Assembly: GCA_902791475.1 (NCBI GenBank) | Contig: CADAWC010000016.1 | Coordinates: 62,001 to 126,000 of the forward strand | DNA length: 64,000 nucleotides | Direction: 5' to 3' | Source: Fibrobacter succinogenes | GTDB lineage: Bacteria > Fibrobacterota > Fibrobacteria > Fibrobacterales > Fibrobacteraceae | Shown here: in pieces, positions 40,924 to 50,358 of the stretch | Numbering within the stretch: position 1 is the first letter of the stretch | How the letters are laid out: every line of letters starts with the position of its first letter | Translations under genes and position numbers: made by a program | The notes under the pieces: generated by a model | Database searches by the model: none | The model's input: the letters and a program-made list of their open reading frames with translations, nothing else | Told to the model about the DNA's origin: nothing

Positions 40924-42408
40924 TTATCCGATCAATGCAAGTGCCGGGCGAGCGCTAATCACGAGGAGTGCGATAGCGGACACGGCAACAGCAAAGCGGA
41001 GCAAGTAAACGTATGCGTAGTTAGCCTTGCAGCAGATATGGTCGCCACCGCAGCACTTGTCGTCCTTTGCCGGGGCAAAGAGCACGTAGGCGATGCGGAG
41101 GTAGTAAACTGCAGCCACCAAGGAGAGGCCAAAGCCAACAGCGGCAAGCCAGCCGAGGTCAGCATTGAAGGCTTCGGTGAACAGCGTGAACTTGGCGAGG
41201 AAACCTGCAACCGGCGGGAGGCCAGCGAGAGAAGCAAGGCACACGGCAACGCCAAGAGCCACAAACGGACGGCGGCGACCAGCACCCTGGAGGTCTTCGA
41301 GATTTTCCTTGCAATCATCCTTGCCCGACATGTAGGCAATACCCGTCAAGGCACCCGCAGAGGCAATCGCGTATGTGATGAGGAAGTAGAACATCGGGCC
41401 CATCTGGATTTCACCCTTGCCGAGGTAATTCGGGAGCAAGAGGCCAATCACGATAAAGCCTGCGTTCATCACGGCGGAGAAAGCCAAGATGCGACGCACA
41501 GACTTCTGAGCAAGGCCGCTAAATGCACCAATCACCATGGAAAGGAGTGCCACAACCACAATCACGTAGAAAAGCGGCTTGGACGGATTTGCGATAGTCA
41601 CCTTTTCGGCGAGGTTCCACACCGCTTCGGCACCGGAGCGCGTCACGAGAACGCTTACCCAGACCGTACCGAGAGCGGCAAGAGCACCAACCTTCACGAC
41701 AGCGGCCATAAAGCCCGTCACAGCGACAGAGGCGCCCGTATAGACGTCAGCCACCCAGAAGTGGAGCGGAGCTGCACCAGCCTTGAAGAGGAGGCCAGCA
41801 ATCACAAAGAGCATACCCACGCTGTAGATTGCCATACGGCCTTCGAGCACGTGACCGCAGAAATGCGTCGAACCCGTGGCACCATAAATCAGCGAAACAC
41901 CGTAGAGGAAGATAGCACTGAAAACAGCACCCGAGACAAAGTACTTGAAAACGCCTTCGTTTGCGTTCACATCTTTACGGCGAATGCCCACAAGAGCGTA
42001 AATCGGGAAGCTCGTGAGTTCCATTGCAATGAACAAGGCCACAAAGTCGATAGCCTGGGTCATGAGCATAGCACCGCTAGTGGCAAGCATCATGAGGCCA
42101 TAAGCTTCACCGCCCTTGAACTGTTCTCGGCCAAGAGTCCACTGGAGGCCCGAAATACCGAGGAAACCGCAAAGGAGGATTGCAGCGCAAAGCACGCGGC
42201 GAACCGGGTCCATCGCGTAAAGGTTCAAGAGAGCTTCGGTCTTTGCGTAGTACAAAGCGACTACGCTAAGAGCAATGAAGAAAGCTGCCACCCAAGGAAG
42301 AACCTTGTGCTTGTTTTCGTCGCGCAAGAACGGTTCAGCAGCGAGAGCCACCATGCCGCCCAAGACCACGAAGATCACCGGCAAGAGATAAACAAGATTA
42401 CTTAGCAT
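40924..42408 (-). CDS. nuoN: NADH-quinone oxidoreductase subunit N
   Basis: A 494-residue membrane subunit with about 14 helices and the antiporter-like core (LFKAGAAPLHFWVADVYTGA with the conserved Lys/Trp; GLAQKSVRRILAFSAVMNAGF with the broken-helix lysine). The C-terminal region has a cysteine/histidine cluster (DKCCGGDHICC), which is unusual for this subunit. It pumps protons in the membrane arm of complex I. Last gene of the operon; its start overlaps nuoM by 11 bp. Confidence 0.93.
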   Translation of the reverse strand: MLSNLVYLLPVIFVVLGGMVALAAEPFLRDENKHKVLPWVAAFFIALSVVALYYAKTEALLNLYAMDPVRRVLCAAILLCGFLGISGLQWTLGREQFKGGEAYGLMMLATSGAMLMTQAIDFVALFIAMELTSFPIYALVGIRRKDVNANEGVFKYFVSGAVFSAIFLYGVSLIYGATGSTHFCGHVLEGRMAIYSVGMLFVIAGLLFKAGAAPLHFWVADVYTGASVAVTGFMAAVVKVGALAALGTVWVSVLVTRSGAEAVWNLAEKVTIANPSKPLFYVIVVVALLSMVIGAFSGLAQKSVRRILAFSAVMNAGFIVIGLLLPNYLGKGEIQMGPMFYFLITYAIASAGALTGIAYMSGKDDCKENLEDLQGAGRRRPFVALGVAVCLASLAGLPPVAGFLAKFTLFTEAFNADLGWLAAVGFGLSLVAAVYYLRIAYVLFAPAKDDKCCGGDHICCKANYAYVYLLRFAVAVSAIALLVISARPALALIG

Positions 42409-44038
42409 CGGAAGCCTCCTTCACAGATTTTTCAGATTTTGCATCAGCGGAAGCGTCGCCCTTCATCTGAGCGATGATCGAAGCGCGTTCGTCATCCTTG
42501 AAGCCGGCAGCGGCAAGCGTCGAATCCAGCTGGTGGATTTCTTCGGCAGTCATCGGAGCTTCACCGTTGTTGAGAGCAGCACTGTTCAGCACCTGAGCTG
42601 CAGCCGGATCTTCGGTCACTTCAGTTTCGTTGAGGGAGTCCGTCACGTATGCCGGGTGGAAACCGAACACGAGGAGGAGCAAGAGCATCACAGCGATGCT
42701 AACGCCTTCGAGCGGCATCGTGCGACGGCCTTCTTCGTATTCACAGGCCTGCTTACCGAAAATAACCTTCTGGATGAAGCGGAGCATGTATGCAGCGGAG
42801 AGGATCAAGGTAAATCCTGCCACGAGAGCCGGGAGCGGGCCCATGTCCCACAAAGCAAGGAGCACAGAGAATTCACCGACAAAGCCTGCCGTACCAGGAA
42901 CTGCGAGAGCCATCACGCCGGCAAAGCCAAAGAGCGTCGAGAACACCGGATTCTTGGAAGAAAGACCGCCAAGCTTATCGAGTTCGCGCGTACCCGCCAT
43001 GCGTTCTGCAATACCCATGAGGTAGAACTGAGCGCCAGCCGAAATGCCGTGAGCGACGAGCAACACGAGCACAGCCGGAAGCATTGCTTCGGAGAGGCTG
43101 AACACGCCAGCCACAGCGAGGCCCAAATGCCCCATGGAGCTGAATGCGAGGAGCTTCTTGCCATCCGTTGCGCGGAGAGCCATGAGAGCGCCGTAAACAG
43201 CCGTGAAGAGGCCAAGCCACATCATGCAAGAGACTGCGTTCATCGAAAGCGGGAAAATCGGGAGAATCCAGACAATAAAGCCAAACACGCCAGCCTTACT
43301 CATTGCACCCGTGAGGATTGCAGAAAGCGGAGCCGGAGCTTCGGCGTAAGTGATTGCCTGCCAGCCGTGGAACGGGAAAATCGGAGTCTTCACGAGGAAA
43401 GCGAGCATAAAGCACACGAGAAGCACGTTCTGCGTTGCTTCCGGGAGGCCCTGAACGGCAACAGCAATGGAGATGAGCGTCGAGTTATCGGCAATCGTAA
43501 GGATATACCAGAGAGCGACCATCATCGGAGCAGAACCGACCAATGTGTAAATCGCAAACGTCATCGCGGCCTTCATTCTGTCCTTGCCACCGAAACCAGC
43601 AATGAGAACCGCAGCCGGGATCACCATGGCTTCGAAGAAGAAGAAGAAGAGCACAGCATCAGCCGCAAGGAAGGTGCCGTTCATGGCACCCATCAAGGAG
43701 AAGATGCCGATAGCGAAGTTGCGATAGCTTCTGCAAGTAATTGCACGTGCAGAAATCAAAGCCACGAGAGAAAGCCCGCTGGAGAGGAACACCATCCAGG
43801 AGGCAAGTCCGTGACTTGTAAGGTAGTAGTAGACAGGTCCCTTGCAACCAGGAATCTGGAACCATTCAATAGCTTCCGTCGAAACGCTACCGCCTGCGAT
43901 CAAAGCGACAGACATGGCGGTAAAGCCAATGCCCATCAGAATAGCAAGGCGGGAAGAAGACTTGGAGTCTTCCTTGGACGTCATCACCATGAGGATGGCG
44001 GCAACGAACGGGGCGAGGACAAGGAGATGTAACAGCAT
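42398..44038 (-). CDS. nuoM: NADH-quinone oxidoreductase subunit M
   Basis: The 546-residue antiporter-like subunit has about 14 helices, with the conserved Glu segment FFFFFEAMVIPAAVLI, the lysine helix FLVKTPIFPFHGWQ and KKLLAFSSMGHLGLAVAG. A hydrophilic C-terminal extension (about 470-546) rich in Asp, Ala and Lys goes beyond typical NuoM. It overlaps nuoL by 1 bp. Confidence 0.93.
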   Translation of the reverse strand: MLLHLLVLAPFVAAILMVMTSKEDSKSSSRLAILMGIGFTAMSVALIAGGSVSTEAIEWFQIPGCKGPVYYYLTSHGLASWMVFLSSGLSLVALISARAITCRSYRNFAIGIFSLMGAMNGTFLAADAVLFFFFFEAMVIPAAVLIAGFGGKDRMKAAMTFAIYTLVGSAPMMVALWYILTIADNSTLISIAVAVQGLPEATQNVLLVCFMLAFLVKTPIFPFHGWQAITYAEAPAPLSAILTGAMSKAGVFGFIVWILPIFPLSMNAVSCMMWLGLFTAVYGALMALRATDGKKLLAFSSMGHLGLAVAGVFSLSEAMLPAVLVLLVAHGISAGAQFYLMGIAERMAGTRELDKLGGLSSKNPVFSTLFGFAGVMALAVPGTAGFVGEFSVLLALWDMGPLPALVAGFTLILSAAYMLRFIQKVIFGKQACEYEEGRRTMPLEGVSIAVMLLLLLVFGFHPAYVTDSLNETEVTEDPAAAQVLNSAALNNGEAPMTAEEIHQLDSTLAAAGFKDDERASIIAQMKGDASADAKSEKSVKEASDAK

Positions 44039-45981
44039 TAGAGAGTACCTCCAGTCAAAATAACAATAGCCAACAACGCCACCAGCCCAAGAATGCTAAG
44101 GGCAATCTGGAGGCGAACCTTGCGCACCTGGAACGAGGCGGCGCCGTCACCGAGAATCGTTGCGATTGCACCAATCGTCCACTGGGCAGCCGCGAGAATC
44201 TTGTCGACAACGACATCGCAGATCCATGCAAGCACGTTAACCGGGATGATGCCCACGTACTTGTGGATGGAATCGAATAGGAACGTCCACGTAGCCTTGC
44301 CACCTTCAGGAGCGGAGCTACCCTTAGCAGCCGGGATACGGGCATTGGCGTAAATCTTGTAAGCGATGAACATACCGAGAAGCGCTGCCACCGTACCGAG
44401 AGCGGCAAAGACCACCGGGTTCACGTGAGCGACCACAGCCGGAGTGTTGTAAGCCTGAGCAGCGCCAACGACCGGAGCGAGCGTTTCAGCAAAGAACTTG
44501 ATGCCGATGGAATCAGCCCAGAGGTAACCGGCAAACACAGCACCGAAGGCGAGAATCACCATCGGGATGAGCATGACAGCCGGAGCTTCGTGGATGTGTT
44601 CTTCACTTTCCTTGGAACCGCGGTAGCTACCGAAGAACGTAAGGATAATGAGGCGACCCATGTAGACAGCGGTAATCACAGCCGTAATGAGGCCCACGAC
44701 GTAAACAGCCTGGCCCATCGTGCCACTCATGAAAATCTTTTCGAGAATCAGGTCCTTGGACCAGAAACCGGAGAAGCCCGGGAAGCCGACAATCGCGAGG
44801 AACGCAAAGATCATCACGCAGGCAGTCACCGGAGTCTTCTTCAAAAGGCCACCCATCTTGCGCATGTCCTGTTCGCCCGAGAGAGCGTGAATCACGGCAC
44901 CAGCGCCAAGGAAGAGAGCCGCCTTGAAGAAGGCGTGCGTAAACACGTGGAAGATAGAAGCGTCAAAGGCGCAAACACCAGAAGCCATGAACATGTAACC
45001 GAGCTGGCTAATGGTAGAATAAGCAAGAACCTTCTTGATGTCGTTCTGGAAAAGACCTGCAACAGCAGCCCAGAAAGCAGTGAGCATACCGATCACCACG
45101 ATGATATCGAGCACCACCGGGAGGAGGGCAAACATGCTACCGAGACGGGCGAGCAAATAGACGCCAGAAGTCACCATCGTTGCGGCATGGATTAAGGCAG
45201 AAACCGGAGTCGGACCCGCCATAGCATCCGGGAGCCAGGTGAGGAGCGGAATCTGAGCGGACTTACCCGTGCAACCGATGAAGAAGAGGATGCCAGCCAC
45301 GGAGAGAACCGGGATGACCAATTCAACGTGGTTACCGCTGATGACCATGCTGATGAAGTTCGAAAGCACATCGTAGTTGAGAATTGCAGAGCCACCGATC
45401 GTCACGAGGCAGAGCATACCGAGCAAGAAGCCGATATCGCCCACGCGGTTCACGATGAAAGCCTTGTTAGCGGCATGGCAGTTCTTGATATCCTTGTTCC
45501 AGAAACCGATGAGGAGGTAGGAGCAGAGGCCCACGCCTTCCCAACCGAGGAACGTGAGGAGCAAGTTGTCCGAGAGCACGAGCACGATCATGCTGAACAA
45601 GAAGAGGTTGATGTAGGCGAAGTAACGGGCAAAGCCGCGGTCGCCGTGCATGTAACCAATCGAGTAGAGAGCGATGAGAGAGCCGATGCCCGTCACGAAC
45701 AGGAGCATGATGCGGGAAAGACCATCAAACAGGAATCCGATATCCACGCGGAACATCGGGATGTCGATCCAGTTGCAGAGCGTTTCACGGATGCCGCCTT
45801 CCGGCATGTTGAGCGAAAGGAGAGCAACACCAGCAAAGGAGAGTGCCGGGAAGAGGACTGCGAGCGTTCCAACGAAACCTTCAGCAGGTCCCTTCTTGCT
45901 GCCCGAAGAAATGATGGCGATAGCACCGAGGATAATGCATCCCAACAACGGGAAGAGAGGTATCAAACCAAGAGAAATCAT
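44038..45981 (-). CDS. nuoL: NADH-quinone oxidoreductase subunit L
   Basis: A 647-residue proton-pumping subunit with the NuoL hallmarks FDGLSRIMLLFVTGIGSLIALYS, GWEGVGLCSYLLIGFW, KSAQIPLLTWLPDAMAGPTPVSALIHAATMV and the C-terminal long amphipathic helix followed by a last membrane segment. It sits distally in the membrane arm. nuoK lies 6 bp upstream. Confidence 0.95.
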   Translation of the reverse strand: MISLGLIPLFPLLGCIILGAIAIISSGSKKGPAEGFVGTLAVLFPALSFAGVALLSLNMPEGGIRETLCNWIDIPMFRVDIGFLFDGLSRIMLLFVTGIGSLIALYSIGYMHGDRGFARYFAYINLFLFSMIVLVLSDNLLLTFLGWEGVGLCSYLLIGFWNKDIKNCHAANKAFIVNRVGDIGFLLGMLCLVTIGGSAILNYDVLSNFISMVISGNHVELVIPVLSVAGILFFIGCTGKSAQIPLLTWLPDAMAGPTPVSALIHAATMVTSGVYLLARLGSMFALLPVVLDIIVVIGMLTAFWAAVAGLFQNDIKKVLAYSTISQLGYMFMASGVCAFDASIFHVFTHAFFKAALFLGAGAVIHALSGEQDMRKMGGLLKKTPVTACVMIFAFLAIVGFPGFSGFWSKDLILEKIFMSGTMGQAVYVVGLITAVITAVYMGRLIILTFFGSYRGSKESEEHIHEAPAVMLIPMVILAFGAVFAGYLWADSIGIKFFAETLAPVVGAAQAYNTPAVVAHVNPVVFAALGTVAALLGMFIAYKIYANARIPAAKGSSAPEGGKATWTFLFDSIHKYVGIIPVNVLAWICDVVVDKILAAAQWTIGAIATILGDGAASFQVRKVRLQIALSILGLVALLAIVILTGGTL

Positions 45982-45987
45982 TGCTTA

Positions 45988-46302
45988 TTACCCCTTCATG
46001 TTAGAATACGTGTCGGCGTCAACGCTTTCACGGTTGCGGAAAATGAGAATGACCATGGCAAGGCCGACGCAAGCTTCAGCTGCAGCGACTGCGATGGAGA
46101 ACAGCGGAACCACCTGGCCCACAATGCTTGCCTCCGCAGGGAGCGTCTTTGCAAAGCCCACGAAGGAGAGGTTCACGGCGTTCAGGGCAAGTTCAACGCC
46201 CATCAGCACAAAGAACACATTGCGGCGAGAGACCGCGACCATGAGGCCGATGGCGAAAATGACCAGGGCCAAGATCTGAACATATATAGCTTGGAGTTCC
46301 AT
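45988..46302 (-). CDS. nuoK: NADH-quinone oxidoreductase subunit K
   Basis: The 104-residue, three-helix subunit has the two conserved membrane glutamates (MGVELALNAVNLSFV and AAAEACVGLAMVI), which are part of the proton path. It overlaps nuoJ by 1 bp, as is usual in nuo operons. Confidence 0.95.
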   Translation of the reverse strand: MELQAIYVQILALVIFAIGLMVAVSRRNVFFVLMGVELALNAVNLSFVGFAKTLPAEASIVGQVVPLFSIAVAAAEACVGLAMVILIFRNRESVDADTYSNMKG

Positions 46303-46844
46303 TAGTGTTTATCCTCCGTTTTTTCGGATTCCACAGAACCAAGGCGCTTCTTGGCGAGAAGCACTGCGGCACCCATGGCAGAAAGCAGAAGCACACCGAG
46401 GACTTCGAAAAGCACGAAGTAACCAGGGCCGCTCTGAGCTACATCAAAAAGAGTCTTGGAAGTGATTGCCACAGAACCGCGAATCGTCGCTGCATCAAAG
46501 GCAATCGGCGAGCGGACAAGGGCAAAGCCCACGAGACCGGCAAGCACGATGACGGCAGGAATCACAAAGAGCGAAACCTTGTCAAACATCGGCGTGTGGG
46601 AGTCACGGGCGCCATTCAAGACCATGATCACGAACGTGAGGAGCATCATGATTGCACCTGCGTAGACCATGATTTGCACGACGCCGAGGAACGGGCTTCC
46701 GAGAAGGCCGTAGATACCGGCAAGAGACACCATCGAGGCGACCAGCGAAAGGGCGCCATAAAGCGGGTGTCTAGAGAGGAGCACGCAAACGGCACTGCCG
46801 ACTGCGATTACTGCGAGGACAATGAAATAAATCAATGCAAGCAT
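46302..46844 (-). CDS. nuoJ: NADH-quinone oxidoreductase subunit J
   Basis: A 180-residue subunit with five helices and the typical HPLYGALSLVASMVSLAGIYGLLGSPFLGVVQIMVYAGAI region, where helix 3 carries the pi-bulge used in coupling. Length is close to the norm. It is coupled to nuoI by a 1-bp overlap. Confidence 0.94.
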   Translation of the reverse strand: MLALIYFIVLAVIAVGSAVCVLLSRHPLYGALSLVASMVSLAGIYGLLGSPFLGVVQIMVYAGAIMMLLTFVIMVLNGARDSHTPMFDKVSLFVIPAVIVLAGLVGFALVRSPIAFDAATIRGSVAITSKTLFDVAQSGPGYFVLFEVLGVLLLSAMGAAVLLAKKRLGSVESEKTEDKH

Positions 46845-47410
46845 TATTTGACCTCCATGCCCCAGACCTTGCGGGCCTCGGCATTCTTTGTACCGCCCGG
46901 AGCCATCTGGCTCTGTTCGTCATTCGGGTAATCCTTCGGATCCCAGTTGGTGAGATCGTAAAGGTGTGCCACAAAGTCTTCGCGGGAACGGTGTTCGAAA
47001 ATGATTTGCTTCGTATCCATGCGGAGGGCATCGACCGGGCAAGCTTCTGCGCAAAGGCCGCAGAACACGCAAGTCAGGTGGTCGATGTCAAAGCGCATCA
47101 CGCGCTTTTCGATACGCGGGTCATCGCTCTGCGTTGCTTCAATGAAGATGCAGTGGGCAGGGCAAGCCGCAGCGCACATGCCACAAGCGACACAGCGAGG
47201 CGTACCATCCGGGCGAAGCATCAAGCGGTGCTTGGCACGGTAGGTGTTGCGAATTTCGGGCTGACCTTCCGGATAAGAAATCGTCGGAAGCGTTTCATAA
47301 CGGAACAAGCCGCGAGCCGCATGCTTAAGGGTTGTCCACAGACCGCGAATCGCCTCGAATATGTAAAGGCGTTCAATGACGGTCATCGGTTTTTGCTTAA
47401 TAACGCGCAT
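46844..47410 (-). CDS. nuoI: NADH-quinone oxidoreductase subunit I (2x[4Fe-4S])
   Basis: The 188-residue subunit has two complete ferredoxin motifs, CVACGMCAAACP and CVFCGLCAEACP, for clusters N6a and N6b, which pass electrons towards NuoB. The N-terminal amphipathic helix docks to the membrane arm. It shares its boundary base with nuoH. Confidence 0.95.
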   Translation of the reverse strand: MRVIKQKPMTVIERLYIFEAIRGLWTTLKHAARGLFRYETLPTISYPEGQPEIRNTYRAKHRLMLRPDGTPRCVACGMCAAACPAHCIFIEATQSDDPRIEKRVMRFDIDHLTCVFCGLCAEACPVDALRMDTKQIIFEHRSREDFVAHLYDLTNWDPKDYPNDEQSQMAPGGTKNAEARKVWGMEVK

Positions 47411-48765
47411 TAGTTACCCCCTAAGAGTTTTGCAATGACCGCAGTCACCACGAGGTTGATGAGGGCGATATTCAAGATAATCTTCCAGCCGAGGTGCATC
47501 ACGTGGTCATAGCGGAATCGCGGGAGCGTCCAGCGGACCCAAATCCAGACCCAGCAGAAGATGAGGCTCTTTGCCACAAGAACGAGCAAGTGGATGAGTG
47601 CCGTACCGACTGCGGTTGCAAAGCTACCGACAGCGAGGCCGTTCACCACGAAGTTTTCAGGATTGTAGAAGAACCAGGCGCAAACACCGAGAGCAATAAA
47701 TGCGGCGGCAGCGACCCAAGCCACAATCTTGTAAAGCTTGTATTCCTTGAGAATTTCAAAGCGATTTGTAAGATTCGTTGCCTTGAGCTTGCGGGAATAG
47801 CGGTAGATCATGTGGAGGAAAGCGAGAGCGATGAAAGCGAGCACGCCACAGAGAATGGCAAGGGAGCCACCCATGTGTTCCTGCATCGTTTCGGTCGTCA
47901 CGAACGGAACTGCATAACCGCCAAGGAACAGCGTCGCAATGAGGAAGCTGTTGATGCAGATGTGCGAGTATTCGCCCATGTAGAAGAGACCGAACTGCAT
48001 AGCGCCATATTCCGTATGGTAACCGGCAACGAGTTCAGGTTCACCTTCAGCGACGTCGAACGGAGCACGGCCCGTTTCAGCAATGCTTGCAATGAGGAAG
48101 CAGAAGAATGCGACCGGCTGGGCGACGATGCCCCACACGTGATTTTCCTGCCACTGCACAATGTCCGTGAGGTTGAAAGAACCGGCGAGGAGCAAAATGC
48201 CCATGAGCGAAAGTCCGAGGCAGACTTCGTAGCTGATGGTCATGGAGCTCGTACGGAGAGCGCCCAAGAAGCTGTACTTGGACTTGGAAGCCCAACCAGC
48301 AAGCATGGCACCATAAGCCGAGATGGAAGAGAAACCGAAGAGCAAGAGCACGCCCACATCGGAATCGATGATGGAACCTGCAATGCGAACCGTTTCGCCA
48401 CCCCAGTCAAAGATCATCGGTCCAAACCACGGGATCACGCACGGAGAGAGGAACACGATAGCGAACGGGATTGCCGGAGCTACATAGTAAAGGAGCTTGT
48501 TCACGCCAGCCGGTGCAAACATTTCCTTGAAGAAGAGCTTCGTACCGTCGCACATGTTCTGCACGTAACCGAGCAAGCGGATCTTGCCGAAGTACGGGAT
48601 CTTGATGTAGGAGCGGTTCGGGCCCTGACGGTCTTGCATAAAGCCCGCGCCACGACGTTCCATCGGGATTAAAAGGAGGATGTAAAGGACAGGTACGAAG
48701 CAGAAAGCGAACTTCGCAATCGTAATTGCCCATTCAATCCAGGTTTTGGATTCAATAATATCCAT
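47410..48765 (-). CDS. nuoH: NADH-quinone oxidoreductase subunit H
   Basis: A 451-residue subunit, longer than the usual 320-350. The quinone-tunnel signature PMERRGAGFMQDRQGPNR is intact, as is ETGRAPFDVAEGEPELVAGYHTEYG. The extra length lies in the C-terminal half, with added helices around TNRFEILKEYKLYKIVAWV and a following FYNPENFVVNG loop. The boundaries overlap nuoI and nuoG by 1 bp. Confidence 0.94.
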   Translation of the reverse strand: MDIIESKTWIEWAITIAKFAFCFVPVLYILLLIPMERRGAGFMQDRQGPNRSYIKIPYFGKIRLLGYVQNMCDGTKLFFKEMFAPAGVNKLLYYVAPAIPFAIVFLSPCVIPWFGPMIFDWGGETVRIAGSIIDSDVGVLLLFGFSSISAYGAMLAGWASKSKYSFLGALRTSSMTISYEVCLGLSLMGILLLAGSFNLTDIVQWQENHVWGIVAQPVAFFCFLIASIAETGRAPFDVAEGEPELVAGYHTEYGAMQFGLFYMGEYSHICINSFLIATLFLGGYAVPFVTTETMQEHMGGSLAILCGVLAFIALAFLHMIYRYSRKLKATNLTNRFEILKEYKLYKIVAWVAAAAFIALGVCAWFFYNPENFVVNGLAVGSFATAVGTALIHLLVLVAKSLIFCWVWIWVRWTLPRFRYDHVMHLGWKIILNIALINLVVTAVIAKLLGGN

Positions 48766-50354
48766 TATGCGTTACCTCCCAGGAGCTTTCCTGTGCTCTT
48801 GATGGCATCATAGGTAATGTCGGCGAAAGCCGGCACGTATTCACGAGCCTTCATGAAAGCTTCGCAAGCCGAATTGAACTTGTTGCCAGCCAAAGTGGAA
48901 ATCACTTCGTAAGCCGGGGCAAGCTTTTCGTCCGGGCAAGTCGGAGCAGCAGAGAGCTTCTGCAAGATGTTGAGGCTGTTGACCATCGTACCCTGGACTT
49001 CGCTCCAGTGGCGGATACCGAAAGCGACCTTCGCCTTCTTGGCGGTAGCGTCATCGAAAGCGGAAAGGGCAATGCGGTTCGAAATCTTGTCGAGAGCCTT
49101 AGCTGCAGCAGCGTCTTCGCCGTAGAGGTCAGCGTTCACCGTGATGAGGTTGCTGAATTCGCCTGCGCGCTTGAGGAGTTCTGCAACGTCTGCAAAGCCC
49201 ATGAGCTGCATGCCTGCGCGGTTTGCCACCGGATCACCGCTCTTTGCGATACCGTCCGGAGCACCCACCTTGAGAAGGGAACCACCGAAGAGTTCAGCGC
49301 GGTCACCGAGAGCGTCCTTGAGCATCTTGAGAGCAGCGAGGTCTTCGTTCGTGCAAGCGCCACCTGCAACGAGAGCGACCTTGCCACCGCTAATCTGGAT
49401 AGCGGAAGCGTCAATTGCGGGCAAGCGGTTCTTGTCGAACTGCTGGAACGCAAGACGGCTCGTGTTAGAAAGCCAGCTGCGGTTCACTTCCGGGTTGCAA
49501 CGCGGCATCACGCGATAGATGCGGCCATCGGCGTGGTCAAGCCAGATGTTTGCACCGAGGGAGTCGTCCATCGAAATCGTCGGCGTATGGGCAAGGAGCC
49601 AAACGCGCTTCTGGAAGCGGAAGTACTTTGCCGTCATGGCGCCCGTCGGGCATACGTCCGTGACACAGAGGTCGTATTCGTGGTCGAGCTTTTCGCCCGG
49701 GAAGGTAGTAATGTAAGTATGGTCGGCACGGCCAGCAAGCTGGAGCTGTTCGTCCTTCGCGATGCTACGCATAAAGCGTACGCAACGGTCGCACTGCACG
49801 CAACGTTCTTCGTCGAGCAAAATGCGCGGACCGATATCAACATGCTTACCGCCACGGAGCTGCCCCTTTGCATCAATGAACTGATGTTCCGGATTGCCGT
49901 GGTAATTCTTGCCGTATTCCGGACGGAGGCGGCCTTCGTTCTGGCCTGCTTCCATGTAGTTTTCCTGCAAGGTGCATTCACCGGCCTTGTCGCAAATCGG
50001 GCAATCAAGCGGGTGGTTCACCAGCATGAATTCCTGTGTGGCCTTGCGGGCGTTCTTCACGCGAGCGCTGGAGGCCGGGGTATAAATCTTCATCCCCGGA
50101 GTCACAGGAGTATAGCACGAAATCACGAGCATACGACCACGCGGGCCTTCCTGCTCTACCAGGCACTGACGGCAGTTACCCGACACCGGCAAATACGGAT
50201 GATAACATACGTGAGGAGTTTCAATCCCGACAGCCTTCAAGGCTTCGAGGAGGTTGGTATCGCCAGGAACCATCACGGCACGATCATCCACGAAGATTTC
50301 CACCTTCGGGCTGTTCTCAGTCGGGAGTTTCGGCATGTTATAGTAGTTACTCAT
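48765..50354 (-). CDS. nuoG: NADH-quinone oxidoreductase subunit G, short form
   Basis: I start at the ATG at 50354 (MSNYYNMPKL), 4 bp after the nuoF stop; a frame to 50480 would overlap nuoF. The 529-residue product has the N-terminal [2Fe-2S] set (CYHPYLPVSGNCRQC), the HxxxC cluster ligand set HPLDCPICDKAGEC and the [4Fe-4S] CVQCDRC. The molybdopterin-like domain that follows is cut to about 300 residues (NuoG of E. coli has about 900), and the additional N7 cysteines found in some species are absent. Confidence 0.92.
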   Translation of the reverse strand: MSNYYNMPKLPTENSPKVEIFVDDRAVMVPGDTNLLEALKAVGIETPHVCYHPYLPVSGNCRQCLVEQEGPRGRMLVISCYTPVTPGMKIYTPASSARVKNARKATQEFMLVNHPLDCPICDKAGECTLQENYMEAGQNEGRLRPEYGKNYHGNPEHQFIDAKGQLRGGKHVDIGPRILLDEERCVQCDRCVRFMRSIAKDEQLQLAGRADHTYITTFPGEKLDHEYDLCVTDVCPTGAMTAKYFRFQKRVWLLAHTPTISMDDSLGANIWLDHADGRIYRVMPRCNPEVNRSWLSNTSRLAFQQFDKNRLPAIDASAIQISGGKVALVAGGACTNEDLAALKMLKDALGDRAELFGGSLLKVGAPDGIAKSGDPVANRAGMQLMGFADVAELLKRAGEFSNLITVNADLYGEDAAAAKALDKISNRIALSAFDDATAKKAKVAFGIRHWSEVQGTMVNSLNILQKLSAAPTCPDEKLAPAYEVISTLAGNKFNSACEAFMKAREYVPAFADITYDAIKSTGKLLGGNA

Positions 50355-50358
50355 ATTA

